Shown here one piece after another: positions 8,131 to 16,151 of a DNA stretch of 64,000 nt (positions within the stretch are counted from its first letter, which is position 1; each line of letters opens with the position of its first letter). The notes beneath the pieces are model-generated. The model saw nothing but the letters and a program-made list of their open reading frames with translations, had not been told where the DNA came from and ran no database searches. Made by a program: the position numbers and the translations under genes. The stretch lies in NCBI GenBank assembly GCA_046327915.1, contig JAXLXO010000016.1, forward strand, positions 62,001 through 126,000, given 5' to 3'. This DNA is from VGTK01 sp046327915 (GTDB lineage Bacteria; Desulfobacterota; Binatia; UBA12015).

Positions 8131-9209
8131 TGCGCATCCGGCAATTCACGGGATCGAACACCGCGGAGGCGCTGCACGCGCTGCGTGACGCGCTCGGCGA
8201 GGACGCGCTGGTGCTCTCGACGCGGCACGAGCCGAACGGCGTGGTGATCACCGCGGCCGACGACGTCGCCGACGGCGACGTGACGACCGACGTGCAGGCC
8301 GCACCGGGCGAGCCGGGCGCGAGCCGCGGCGACGCGGACGCGAACGCCGACCTGCGCTTCGACCTGGCCCTCATCCGCACGCAGCTCGAGCAGCTCGGAC
8401 GCCGCATGCAGCGCATGGATCGCGTGCTGCTCGAGATCGACGCGGAGACCGGCCTCGGTGCCGCGGGACGCGAGATCGTCGAGCGCATGGTTGCGTGCGG
8501 CTACGGACGCCATCTGGCGCAGCCGGTCGCGCACAGCTTCGAGCGCGCGGTCGCGAGCTCGTCGTCGCCCGAGGACGCGCTGCACGCGAGCCTGCTCGAG
8601 CACGTCGCGGTTGCGTCGCCGGAGGGTCCGCGGATCGAGGCCTTCGTCGGCCCGACCGGCAGCGGCAAGACCACGACGATCGCGAAGATCGCGGCACGCC
8701 GCGTACGCGACGGGCTTCCGGCCCCCGCGCTGATCGTGTGCGACACGCAGCGCATCGGCGCCGCGGACGAGCTCGGCGCGTACGCGCGGCTTCTCGGCGC
8801 GCCGCTGCACGTGGCGCTCGACGCCGACGAGCTGCGCGCGGCGCTGGCGCAGTGCGCCGACGCGGACAAGATCCTGATCGACACCGGCGGGCTGTGCGCG
8901 GACGCCGTGGCGTGTGCGGAGCTGCAGGCGCTGCTCGCGGGCGCGGGCGAAGCGCTCGGGGTGACGGCGGTGGTGAGTGCGGCGGCGTCGCTGCGCTCGC
9001 TGCAGCGCGTGTGGCCGCAGCTCGCGCAGCTCGGCGCCTCGCGCTGCGTGGTGACGCGCTTCGACGAGGGCGACGAGCCCGGTGTCGTCTGCACGTGGCT
9101 CGCCGAGACTGGCCTGCCTCTTGCGTTGCTGGGTACCGGACGGCGCGTTCCTGACGATCTTCTGACAGCCGGCGGCGCCGAGACCGTGCGCTGGCTGATG
9201 GCGGCGTGA
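8130..9209 (+). CDS. flhF: Flagellar placement SRP-type GTPase FlhF
   Basis: FlhF marks the pole or site where a flagellum is built. The 359-residue product starts at the ATG overlapping the flhA stop. It has the FlhF N-terminal region (MRIRQFTGSNTAEALHALRD), a variable linker and an SRP-like NG domain with the P-loop GPTGSGKTTT (about residues 173-182) and a DTQR switch. Two GTPase motifs differ from the usual form: the G3 region reads DTGG instead of DTAG, and the G4 region reads TRFDE instead of TKLD. Catalysis or nucleotide specificity may therefore be altered, although GTPase activity is dispensable for placement in some bacteria. It is paired with flhG. Confidence 0.93.
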   Translation: MRIRQFTGSNTAEALHALRDALGEDALVLSTRHEPNGVVITAADDVADGDVTTDVQAAPGEPGASRGDADANADLRFDLALIRTQLEQLGRRMQRMDRVLLEIDAETGLGAAGREIVERMVACGYGRHLAQPVAHSFERAVASSSSPEDALHASLLEHVAVASPEGPRIEAFVGPTGSGKTTTIAKIAARRVRDGLPAPALIVCDTQRIGAADELGAYARLLGAPLHVALDADELRAALAQCADADKILIDTGGLCADAVACAELQALLAGAGEALGVTAVVSAAASLRSLQRVWPQLAQLGASRCVVTRFDEGDEPGVVCTWLAETGLPLALLGTGRRVPDDLLTAGGAETVRWLMAA

Positions 9210-10156
9210 TGAGCACGAGCGACGACACGAACGGAATCGCAGCGGCGGCAGGACGCGGCGCGCATCTGCGGCTGGTGCGCGGGTCGAACGATGCCGAGCG
9301 CCTCCCGGCGCCGGCTCGCGGCAGCGACGGCACGGACGACGCGATCGCGCGCCCGGTGCGCACCATCGCGGTGACCAGCGGCAAGGGCGGCGTCGGCAAG
9401 ACGCTCGTCACGGTGAACGTCGGCATCGCGCTCGCGCGCCGCGGCTTGCGGGTCCTGATCGTCGACGCGGACCTCGGCCTCGCCAACGTCGACACCATGC
9501 TCGGCCTGTCGCCGCGCGCGACGCTCCGCCAGGTGCTGTCGGGCGAGCGCGACATCAGCGACGTGCTGCTCGAGGGCCCGGCCGGTGTGCGCATCGTGCC
9601 CGCGTCGAGCGGCTTCGAGGACATGGCGCGGCTCGGCGAGCGCAAGCTCTGCGAGCTGCTCGCGCACTTCGACGAGCTCGCGCAGAGCTTCGACGTGGCG
9701 CTGATCGACACCGCGGCCGGAATCGCACCGGCGGTGCTCGGCTTCACGCTCGCCGCAGACCGGAAGCTGGTCGTGGCGACACCGGATCCGACCGCACTCA
9801 CCGACGCGTACGCCCTGATCAAGGTTCTCGCGACGCGCTACGGCGAGGTCGACGCGGACGTGGTGGTCAATCTCGCACGCAGCGCCGACGAGGCGAAGCG
9901 CACCTTCGGTCATCTCGCGCGGGTCACGGAGCGCTTTCTCGGCTTCTCGCCGCGCTCCCTCGGCCACCTGCCGAGCGACCCGGAAGCCGCCGCGTCGGTT
10001 CGCCGCCAGCAGGCGGTGCTCGATCTGGCGCCGCGCGCCCCGGTGAGCCTCGCGCTCGACGCGCTCGCATCGCGTCTGATCGCGGGCGCTCCGGCCGAGC
10101 GCGAATCGAGCAGGGCGATCTTCTCGAGCTCGGTCCTTCTGGAGGCACGGCCATGA
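9209..10156 (+). CDS. flhG: Flagellar number regulator FlhG (MinD-like ATPase; FleN/YlxH family)
   Basis: FlhG limits flagellar number by acting on FlhF and, in sigma-54 systems, on the master activator (FleQ-FleN is the studied case). The 315-residue protein has the deviant Walker A motif GKGGVGKT (about residues 59-66), the MinD-type VLIVDADLGLANVDTMLGL, and a DTAAGI switch near residue 168. The ATG overlaps the flhF stop (ATGA); a GTG one codon earlier is also possible. Its pairing with flhF and the sigma-54-like promoters make an FleN-like role plausible, but no FleQ gene lies in the window. Confidence 0.92.
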   Translation: MSTSDDTNGIAAAAGRGAHLRLVRGSNDAERLPAPARGSDGTDDAIARPVRTIAVTSGKGGVGKTLVTVNVGIALARRGLRVLIVDADLGLANVDTMLGLSPRATLRQVLSGERDISDVLLEGPAGVRIVPASSGFEDMARLGERKLCELLAHFDELAQSFDVALIDTAAGIAPAVLGFTLAADRKLVVATPDPTALTDAYALIKVLATRYGEVDADVVVNLARSADEAKRTFGHLARVTERFLGFSPRSLGHLPSDPEAAASVRRQQAVLDLAPRAPVSLALDALASRLIAGAPAERESSRAIFSSSVLLEARP

Positions 10157-10944
10157 GAGCCGCCACTGCCAAGACTGCGTACGGCCCGGGACCGCAGCCC
10201 GCGGGCGTCGTGACGGCGATCGATCAGGATCCGAAGGCGATCGACCAGGCCCTGCGCCAGCACCTGCCGCTCGTCAAGCGCGTGGTGCGCCGGCTGCTCG
10301 TGCACAAGCCCGCGAACGTCGAGGCCGACGAGCTGGTCAACTGGGGACTCGACGGCCTGCTGCAGGCGCTGCAGCGCTTCGACCCGACCCGTCAGGTCGA
10401 GTTCGAGGCCTACGCCCGCATGCGCATCCGCGGCGCGATCCTCGACCGCCTGCGCGCGACCGACTTCATGGCGCGGAGCCTGCGCCGCAAGGCGAACAAG
10501 CTCGAGCGCGCGTACCACGTCCTCGAGGGACGGCTCGGCCGGCCCGCGACCGAGGACGAGGTCGCAGCCGAGCTCGGCGTCACCGTCGACGAGCTGCGCG
10601 AGCAGCTCGCGGCGATCGGACGCAGCGGCGTCGTCGGCCTCGAGGATCTCGGCGAGGCGCCGGCGCAGGAGCAGCCCGACGTCGCGGACATCCTCGACGT
10701 CGAGCGCGCCGATCCGCTGGCCGCCTTGCTGTCGCGCGAGCGCGCGAAGCTGGTCGCCGACGCGATCGACCGCCTGCCCGAACGCGAGCGCAGCGTGATC
10801 GCGCTCTACTACCGCGAAGGAATCACCATGCGCGAGGTGGCCGCCGTGCTCGGCGTCACCGAGTCGCGCGTCTCGCAGCTGCACTCCCAGGCGCTGATGC
10901 GCCTCGGCGGCTCACTCGGCCAGCACTTCAAGGAGGAGTCATGA
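10153..10944 (+). CDS. fliA: Flagellar sigma factor sigma-28 (FliA)
   Basis: FliA directs RNA polymerase to late flagellar promoters and is held inactive by FlgM until the hook is finished. The 263-residue product contains region 2 (LPLVKRVVRRLLV through EFEAYARMRIRGAILDRLR), region 3 (LEGRLGRPATEDEVAAELGV) and region 4 with the helix-turn-helix MREVAAVLGVTESRVSQLHS near the C-terminus. It overlaps the flhG stop by four bases (ATGA). A FliA-type promoter precedes flgM at 16934, so both the sigma factor and one likely target are in the window. Confidence 0.95.
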   Translation: MRAATAKTAYGPGPQPAGVVTAIDQDPKAIDQALRQHLPLVKRVVRRLLVHKPANVEADELVNWGLDGLLQALQRFDPTRQVEFEAYARMRIRGAILDRLRATDFMARSLRRKANKLERAYHVLEGRLGRPATEDEVAAELGVTVDELREQLAAIGRSGVVGLEDLGEAPAQEQPDVADILDVERADPLAALLSRERAKLVADAIDRLPERERSVIALYYREGITMREVAAVLGVTESRVSQLHSQALMRLGGSLGQHFKEES

Positions 10945-11546
10945 ACGTCCACGACCTGCTTGCATGGAGCGGTCCCGCGCTCGACGCGCTGGTTCTCATC
11001 GGACTCGCGGTGACGTGGTTCCAGCTCCGGCACGACCCCACGGTCGCGTGGCGGGAGTACGAGGAGCGCCTCCGCGAGCTGCAGGAGAGCCTGCGTCTGC
11101 TGGTGGTGCAGGCCGAGGGCGAGGCCCGCGATCTCGACCGCCGTCTCGCGGCGCACGCCGAGCACCTCGGAGACATCTCCGCGGAGCGCGGGTCGAAGAG
11201 CACGCCGAAGGACACGCGGCCGCGCGTCACCGACGAGGCGCCGTCGCCCGTCCCGCACGACGACGACGAGCCGCGGCTCACGCCGCTCGCCGCGGCGATG
11301 GCCGCGACCGCGACCGTCCCGCCGCCGCCGGCGCCGAAGAAGACCGCGCCGTCGCTCGCCGAGCGCGTGCAGCAGCTCGCCGCGGCGCAGACGCCGATCG
11401 CCGAGATCGCGCGCCGGCTGTCGCTGCCGATCGCGGAGGCCCGCGTGCTCGCGGGCCTCACCACCGGCGGCCTCGGCTTCGGCCCGGCCCCGGCTCCCGG
11501 AACCGCCCCCGCGGCGCGCGCGGCGAACGGGAGGATCGCGTCGTGA
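10941..11546 (+). CDS. Membrane-anchored coiled-coil protein with C-terminal helix-turn-helix-like motif (DUF2802/DUF6115-like)
   Basis: This 201-residue protein has one N-terminal membrane segment (about residues 12-27), a charged predicted coiled coil (about 35-78, rich in Glu/Arg/Leu heptads), a Pro/Ala/Asp linker and a C-terminal segment LAERVQQLAAAQTPIAEIAR followed by RLSLPIAEARVL. This last part resembles the degenerate helix-turn-helix found at the end of DUF2802 and DUF6115 proteins, which are commonly encoded beside fliA and chemotaxis genes. The start overlaps the fliA stop by four bases. No function is established for the family; a link between the membrane and flagellar gene control is speculation. 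Confidence 0.6.
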   Translation: MNVHDLLAWSGPALDALVLIGLAVTWFQLRHDPTVAWREYEERLRELQESLRLLVVQAEGEARDLDRRLAAHAEHLGDISAERGSKSTPKDTRPRVTDEAPSPVPHDDDEPRLTPLAAAMAATATVPPPPAPKKTAPSLAERVQQLAAAQTPIAEIARRLSLPIAEARVLAGLTTGGLGFGPAPAPGTAPAARAANGRIAS

Positions 11547-11639
11547 CCAGGCGGCAGGAAGTGCCCGGCAAGATCTGCCGCACCGAGCGCGACGGCCGCG
11601 TGACGCACGAGCGCAAGGCAAAGGTCCGCGACGGGCGGG

Positions 11640-11655
11640 TGGCACGCGGGTTGCG
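11640..11655 (+). promoter_or_regulatory. Sigma-54-type -24/-12 promoter upstream of flgF
   Basis: TGGCACGCGGGTTGCG fits the consensus TGGCACG-N4-TTGC exactly, with GG at 11641-11642 and GC at 11653-11654. A start near 11666 would leave a 29-nt leader to the flgF GTG, with GGAG within it. It lies in the 148-bp gap after the fliA-linked gene, so it would separate the flgF operon from the fliL operon. Confidence 0.8.
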
Positions 11656-11694
11656 TTCGATTCGTTCCGCAATGCTTGACCACGGAGACGCACG

Positions 11695-12432
11695 GTGAAC
11701 CACGCGGTCTACTCGGCGGTGTCGGGCAGCCTCTCGGCGCTCGATCGTCTCGATGCCCTGACGAACAACCTGGCGAACGCCAGCACGCCGGGCTTCAAGG
11801 CGCAGCTGCTCGTGCAGCGTTCGGCGCACGGCAAGACCGGGCAGGCACCCGGCAAGGTCGCGACGCCGTTCAATCACGCCGAGCTGCAGACCGACTTCAG
11901 CCAGGGCCCCATCGAGCGCGACGGCGCGACCTACCACCTCGCGGTGTCGGGCAAGGGCTTCTTCGTCGTCGACGCGGGCGCCAGCGGCCAGCTGCTCACG
12001 CGGCGCGGCAGCTTCACGCTCGACCAGCAGGGCTTCCTGGTCAACGCGGAGAACCAGCGCGTGCAGGGCGACGGCGGCGACATCCAGCTCGGTGACGCAG
12101 CCCAGCAGGGTCCGATCGAGGTCGGCAACGACGGCACCATCAAGCAGGGGCTCAACTCGCTCGGCAAGGTGCGCGTCGTCACCGTGGCCGACCCGCAGCA
12201 GCTGGAGCGCGCCTCGGGAAGCGCGTTCTCCCCGAACGGCCAGACCGTCATCGACGCGCCCGACGGCACCTACGACGTGCAGCAGGGCGCGCTCGAGGGA
12301 ACCAACGCCTCGCCGGTCACGAACCTCGTCGCGCTGATCGAGACCATGCGCGGCTTCGAGACCTACATGACCGCGACCCAGCGGCTCGACCAGGTGAACG
12401 ACAAGCTGATCACCGACGTCGCGCGCGTCTAG
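11695..12432 (+). CDS. flgF: Flagellar proximal rod protein FlgF
   Basis: FlgF is part of the proximal rod crossing the periplasm. The 245-residue product starts at GTG (a GGAG ribosome-binding site lies about 10 bases upstream) and has the rod/hook N-terminal motif LTNNLANASTPGFKA (about residues 22-36), a middle FlgE/F/G D1 region and the C-terminal helix VALIETMRGFETYMTATQ. Alignment order (flgF before flgG) and length support FlgF over FlgG. It is the first gene after the sigma-54-like promoter at 11640. Confidence 0.93.
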   Translation: MNHAVYSAVSGSLSALDRLDALTNNLANASTPGFKAQLLVQRSAHGKTGQAPGKVATPFNHAELQTDFSQGPIERDGATYHLAVSGKGFFVVDAGASGQLLTRRGSFTLDQQGFLVNAENQRVQGDGGDIQLGDAAQQGPIEVGNDGTIKQGLNSLGKVRVVTVADPQQLERASGSAFSPNGQTVIDAPDGTYDVQQGALEGTNASPVTNLVALIETMRGFETYMTATQRLDQVNDKLITDVARV

Positions 12433-12456
12433 CGAAGAAAACCGCAGGAGTAACGA

Positions 12457-13245
12457 ATGATCCGCGCCCTCTACACCGCCGCAACCGGCATGGAAGCGCA
12501 GCAGCTCAACATCGACGTCATCGCGAACAACCTCGCGAACGTCAGCACGGTGGGCTTCAAGCGCAGCCGCGCGGACTTCCAGGACCTGCTCTACAACACG
12601 ATGCGCGAGCCCGGCAGCGCCGCAACCGGCACCACGCAGGTGTCGACCGGCATCCAGGTCGGTCTCGGCTCGAAGCCGGCCGCGATCCAGCGCGTGCAGC
12701 TGCAGGGCGACTTCTCGCAGACCTCGAACCCGCTCGACGTCGCGATCCGCGGCGACGGCATGTTCCAGGTGACGATGCCCGACGGCAGCCTCGCCTACTC
12801 GCGCGCGGGTGCGTTCAAGATGGACTCGACCGGCTCGTTCGTGACGTCGGACGGCGACTCGCTGACGCCGCAGATCACCATCCCGCAGGGCGCGAACGCG
12901 GTGTCGATCGGCAACGACGGCACCGTGACCGTGACGCTGCCCGGCCAGACCACGCCGACGCAGGTCGGACAGATTCAGACCGTGCGCTTCGCGAACGCGG
13001 CCGGCCTCCGCGCCGAGGGCCGCAACCTCTTCAAGGAGACCGAGACCTCGGGAACGCCGCAGCTCGGCACGCCGGGTCAGGACGGCTTCGGCGAGCTCAC
13101 GCAGGGCTTCCTCGAGGGCTCGAACGTCAGCGTGGTGGAAGAGCTGGTCGCGATGATCTCCGGCCAGCGCGCATACGAGATCAACTCGAAGGCGGTGTCG
13201 GCGGCGGACGAGATGCTGCGCGCCGCTTCCCAGATCGTCCGGTGA
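12457..13245 (+). CDS. flgG: Flagellar distal rod protein FlgG
   Basis: FlgG forms the distal rod that passes through the P and L rings. The 262-residue length is the canonical FlgG size. The N-terminus MIRALYTAATGMEAQQLNID and the motif IANNLANVSTVGFKRSRADF are hallmark FlgG, as is FQDLLYNTMREPG just after. The C-terminal helix VEELVAMISGQRAYEINSKA is the usual axial-protein end. The start has an AGGAG ribosome-binding site six bases upstream. Its stop overlaps the flgA start. Confidence 0.96.
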   Translation: MIRALYTAATGMEAQQLNIDVIANNLANVSTVGFKRSRADFQDLLYNTMREPGSAATGTTQVSTGIQVGLGSKPAAIQRVQLQGDFSQTSNPLDVAIRGDGMFQVTMPDGSLAYSRAGAFKMDSTGSFVTSDGDSLTPQITIPQGANAVSIGNDGTVTVTLPGQTTPTQVGQIQTVRFANAAGLRAEGRNLFKETETSGTPQLGTPGQDGFGELTQGFLEGSNVSVVEELVAMISGQRAYEINSKAVSAADEMLRAASQIVR

Positions 13246-14225
13246 TGACGATGAACCCCCTCGCCGCAATGCTCCGCCGCTCCGTGCACGCACTCGCGCT
13301 CGCGATCCTCATCGCGGCGTCGACGCACGGGACCGCGGCCGCGGCGCCGACCGGACGCATCCGCGTCCTGCCGCAGGCGACGGTCGCGGGTGCGACCGTG
13401 CGCCTGTCGGATCTGGCAGCGCTCGAGGGAACCGGCGTGGACTTCGCCGAGATCGAGATCGGTCCCGCACCGGAAGCCGGCACGACCCGGCGCATCAGCG
13501 GCCAGAGCGTGCTCGCGCGACTGCAGGAGTCGGGTCTCAGCGACGCGGTCGCGTACACCATCCCCGCCACCGTGGGCATCACGCGTGCGCACCAGACGGT
13601 GGACGAGAACGCGCTCCGTCCGGCGATCGAGGCACAGCTCGCGAACCGGCTCGCGCCGGGCGACCGCGTCGACGAGATCGACGTGCAGCGCCAGGTGCGC
13701 ATTCCGTTGGGCGCGTACGACGTCGAGGTGGATCCGCCGTCCTCGCAGGCGACCGGTGGCGGCTTCCGCCGCACCGAGGTGCGCATCCTGCAGGACGGAA
13801 ACGTGACCGCCAACGTGCCCGTGCGTGTCAAGATCGCGACCTTCGGCAACGTCGTGGTCGCACGTCAGCCGATCGCGCGCGGCACGATCCTCTCCGAGGA
13901 CGACCTGCGCGTCGAGGAGCGGCGTCTCGACGAGCTGCCGACGACGGTCCTCACGGACGTCGAGTCGGCGGTCGGACACGAGGCGCGCGTCGCGCTCGCG
14001 GCCGGCAAGCCGCTGACCGTGCAGGGCCTCGCCAACGCGGTCCTCGTCAAGCGCGGCGACCTCGTGCGCGTGCTCATCGAGAAGAACGGCATGCGCCTCA
14101 GCGTCGCGGGTGAAGCAATGGATACGGGCGGCGCGGGGGAGCGCGTCCGCGTGGTGAACGCCAGCTCGAAGCGCGAGCTGGTCGGACGGGTGGTCGATCA
14201 TGGAACGGTATCCGTCGTTTACTGA
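13245..14225 (+). CDS. flgA: Flagellar P-ring assembly chaperone FlgA
   Basis: FlgA is a periplasmic chaperone needed to assemble the FlgI P-ring. The 326-residue product starts at an ATG overlapping the flgG stop and has a Sec signal peptide (about residues 1-30, ending ATHGTAAAA-like sequence). The C-terminal half contains the SAF-like domain typical of FlgA: ARQPIARGTILSEDDLRVEE, a GHEARVALAAGKPLTVQGL stretch and GDLVRVLIEKNGMRLSVAGE. The N-terminal half is longer than in enterobacterial FlgA, as is common outside that group. Its 3' end overlaps flgH by 26 bases. Confidence 0.9.
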   Translation: MTMNPLAAMLRRSVHALALAILIAASTHGTAAAAPTGRIRVLPQATVAGATVRLSDLAALEGTGVDFAEIEIGPAPEAGTTRRISGQSVLARLQESGLSDAVAYTIPATVGITRAHQTVDENALRPAIEAQLANRLAPGDRVDEIDVQRQVRIPLGAYDVEVDPPSSQATGGGFRRTEVRILQDGNVTANVPVRVKIATFGNVVVARQPIARGTILSEDDLRVEERRLDELPTTVLTDVESAVGHEARVALAAGKPLTVQGLANAVLVKRGDLVRVLIEKNGMRLSVAGEAMDTGGAGERVRVVNASSKRELVGRVVDHGTVSVVY

Positions 14226-14928
14226 CCTCGTGCGCTGCGGCGCCGCGCTGGCCACGGGAGCGCTGCTGCTGAGCGGCTGCCTCGGGCCGGCGTTCCGCAA
14301 GCCGGAGCCGGTCCCGCTGCTCGGTGGGGAGACCTTCACGCAGCCGCCGAGCGCGCTCGAGAAGCGCACCGGGTCGCTGTGGCGCGCCAACGTCAGCCAG
14401 AACTACCTCTTCAGCGACGTCAAGGCCGCCAACACCGGCGACCTGCTGACCGTCCTGGTGTTCGAGAACGACTCCGGCGCGAAGGCCGCCGACACCTCGA
14501 CCGAGAGCAAGGCCACGGTGCTCGAGGGCATCAAGCAGTTCTTCGGTCTGACCACGCAGCTCGCGAACAAGAACCCGACGATCGATCCGGCGCAGCTCAT
14601 CAACGCCGACTCGGAGCGGACGTTCGAGGGCAAGGGCGCGACGTCGCGCTCCGGCAAGCTCAACGCGACCATGACCGTCGAGGTCAAGGCCGTGTCGCCG
14701 ACCGGCAACCTGTGGGTGCAGGGCGACAAGATCATCGCGGTGAACAACGAGGACCAGCACGTCGTGCTGTCCGGCTGGGTACGTCCGGACGACATCGACG
14801 CGCGCAACGAGGTCGCGTCGACGAAGCTCGCCGGCGCCCGGATCGACTACTACGGCATCGGCGAGATCGGCCGCCAGCAGCGTGCAGGCTGGGGGACGAT
14901 TGTCCTGGACTACGTATGGCCTTTCTAA
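14200..14928 (+). CDS. flgH: Flagellar L-ring lipoprotein FlgH
   Basis: FlgH builds the L-ring in the outer membrane. The 242-residue protein has a lipoprotein signal with the lipobox LLSG-Cys (Cys27). A typical FlgH body follows: SLWRANVSQNYLFSDVKAAN, GDLLTVLVFENDSG, NATMTVEVKAVSPTGNLWVQ and the end IDYYGIGEIGRQQRAGWGT. The gene overlaps flgA at its 5' end and is followed by a cluster of hairpins and flgI. Its presence shows that the cell has an outer membrane. Confidence 0.96.
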   Translation: MERYPSFTDLVRCGAALATGALLLSGCLGPAFRKPEPVPLLGGETFTQPPSALEKRTGSLWRANVSQNYLFSDVKAANTGDLLTVLVFENDSGAKAADTSTESKATVLEGIKQFFGLTTQLANKNPTIDPAQLINADSERTFEGKGATSRSGKLNATMTVEVKAVSPTGNLWVQGDKIIAVNNEDQHVVLSGWVRPDDIDARNEVASTKLAGARIDYYGIGEIGRQQRAGWGTIVLDYVWPF

Positions 14929-16151
14929 TTCATCGAGGGGCCACGGCGCCCCTCGCCCCACGCGGCGAAGCCGCGCGGGGCCCCACTCCCCGCGCTCCCT
15001 TCGGTGTTCCGCGCGCGCTGCGCGCGCGGAACTCTTCCGCGTACGTCGTGCTGGCTCTTCTGCTGCCGCTGCTGACGTTTCTCGTCGGGATGCCGCGGCC
15101 GGCGCATGCGGCGCGCATCAAGGACATCGCGGAGTTCGAAGGCGTCCGCTCGAACCAGCTGTCGGGCTACGGCATCGTCGTCGGCCTGCAGGGCACGGGC
15201 GACGGACAGCAGGCGCTGTTCACGATCCAGAGCGTGCTGAGCGCTCTGCGCAGGAACGGCGTGCTGATCACGGTCGACCCGCGGCAGATCCGCGTCAAGA
15301 ACGCGGCCGCCGTGCTGGTCACCGCGAAGCTGCCGCCGTTCGCGCGCTCGGGCGACCACATCGACGTCCAGGTGTCGTCCATCGGTGACGCGAAGTCGCT
15401 GCAGGGCGGCACGCTCATCACCGCACCGCTGCGCGGCGGCGACCAGCAGGTCTACGCGGTCGCGCAGGGACCGGTCTCGCTCGGCGGCGGCTTCTCCGCG
15501 TCGGCGCCCGGCGCCTCCACGCAGAGCGGCATGACCACCGCCGGCATCATCCCGAACGGAGCGCTGGTCGAAAAGGAGCTGCCGGTCGAGCTCGCGCCCG
15601 ACGGCAAGCTCAAGATCAGCCTGCACCAGCCGGACATCACCACCGCGAGCCGGGTCGCCGAGGCGATCAACCTGCGCACGCGCACCGACGCGATGGCGAT
15701 CGACCCGAAGACGGTCGAGGTGACGCTGCGCGAGCCGGGCGCGCTCGAGGCGATGAACGCGATGACGCAGATCGAGGTGCTGCAGGTGGCACTCGACGCG
15801 CCGGCGAAGGTGATCATCAACGAGCGCACGGGAACCGTGATCATGGGCCAGGAGGTGCGCATCGCACCGGTCGCGGTCGCGCACGGCACGCTGCAGGTCG
15901 AGATCAAGACCGACTACGGCGTGTCGCAGCCCAACTCGTTCTCGGGGGGCCAGACCGTGGTCGTGCCGGACAGCCAGATCGTCGCGACCGAGGGCTCCAA
16001 GCACAGCCTCGCCGTGCTGCCGCCGGGCGTGACGCTCGGGCAGCTGGTGAACGGCCTCAACCTTCTCGGCGTGACGCCGCAGGACCTGATCGCGGTGCTC
16101 GAGGCGATCAAGACCGCCGGTGCGCTTCAGGCCGAGCTGGAGATCATGTGA
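14916..16151 (+). CDS. flgI: Flagellar P-ring protein FlgI
   Basis: FlgI forms the P-ring around the rod at the peptidoglycan. The mature part begins ARIKDIAEFEGVRSNQLSGY and continues with VVGLQGTGDGQQ, then the conserved RTGTVIMGQEVRIAPVAVAH and the ending TPQDLIAVLEAIKTAGALQA. From the ATG at 14916 the protein is 411 residues with a 65-residue pre-sequence, much longer than a normal signal peptide. A GTG at 15048 would give a short hydrophobic leader ending PAHA but lacks positive charges. The extra 5' sequence is encoded by three hairpins (14935-15032), so the true start is uncertain. The mature protein has normal length (about 346 residues). Confidence 0.92.
   Translation: MAFLIHRGATAPLAPRGEAARGPTPRAPFGVPRALRARNSSAYVVLALLLPLLTFLVGMPRPAHAARIKDIAEFEGVRSNQLSGYGIVVGLQGTGDGQQALFTIQSVLSALRRNGVLITVDPRQIRVKNAAAVLVTAKLPPFARSGDHIDVQVSSIGDAKSLQGGTLITAPLRGGDQQVYAVAQGPVSLGGGFSASAPGASTQSGMTTAGIIPNGALVEKELPVELAPDGKLKISLHQPDITTASRVAEAINLRTRTDAMAIDPKTVEVTLREPGALEAMNAMTQIEVLQVALDAPAKVIINERTGTVIMGQEVRIAPVAVAHGTLQVEIKTDYGVSQPNSFSGGQTVVVPDSQIVATEGSKHSLAVLPPGVTLGQLVNGLNLLGVTPQDLIAVLEAIKTAGALQAELEIM
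14935..15032. repeat. Three consecutive hairpin-forming palindromes at the flgH-flgI junction
   Basis: Three inverted repeats lie one after the other. The first is a 7-bp pair (14935-14941 with 14948-14954). The second is an 11-bp pair with a single mismatch around a GAA loop (14955-14981). The third is a perfect 12-bp pair, GTTCCGCGCGCG and its complement, around a CTG loop (15006-15017 with 15021-15032). They start 6 bp after the flgH stop and overlap the apparent flgI pre-sequence. They resemble an inserted REP-like or attenuator-like element; no T-run follows. Confidence 0.65.

Noticed and set aside
9112..9127. TGGCCTGCCTCTTGCG inside flhF with sigma-54-like spacing
   Set aside because: Lies within coding sequence, has two mismatches in the -24 box, and no gene start follows at a suitable distance.
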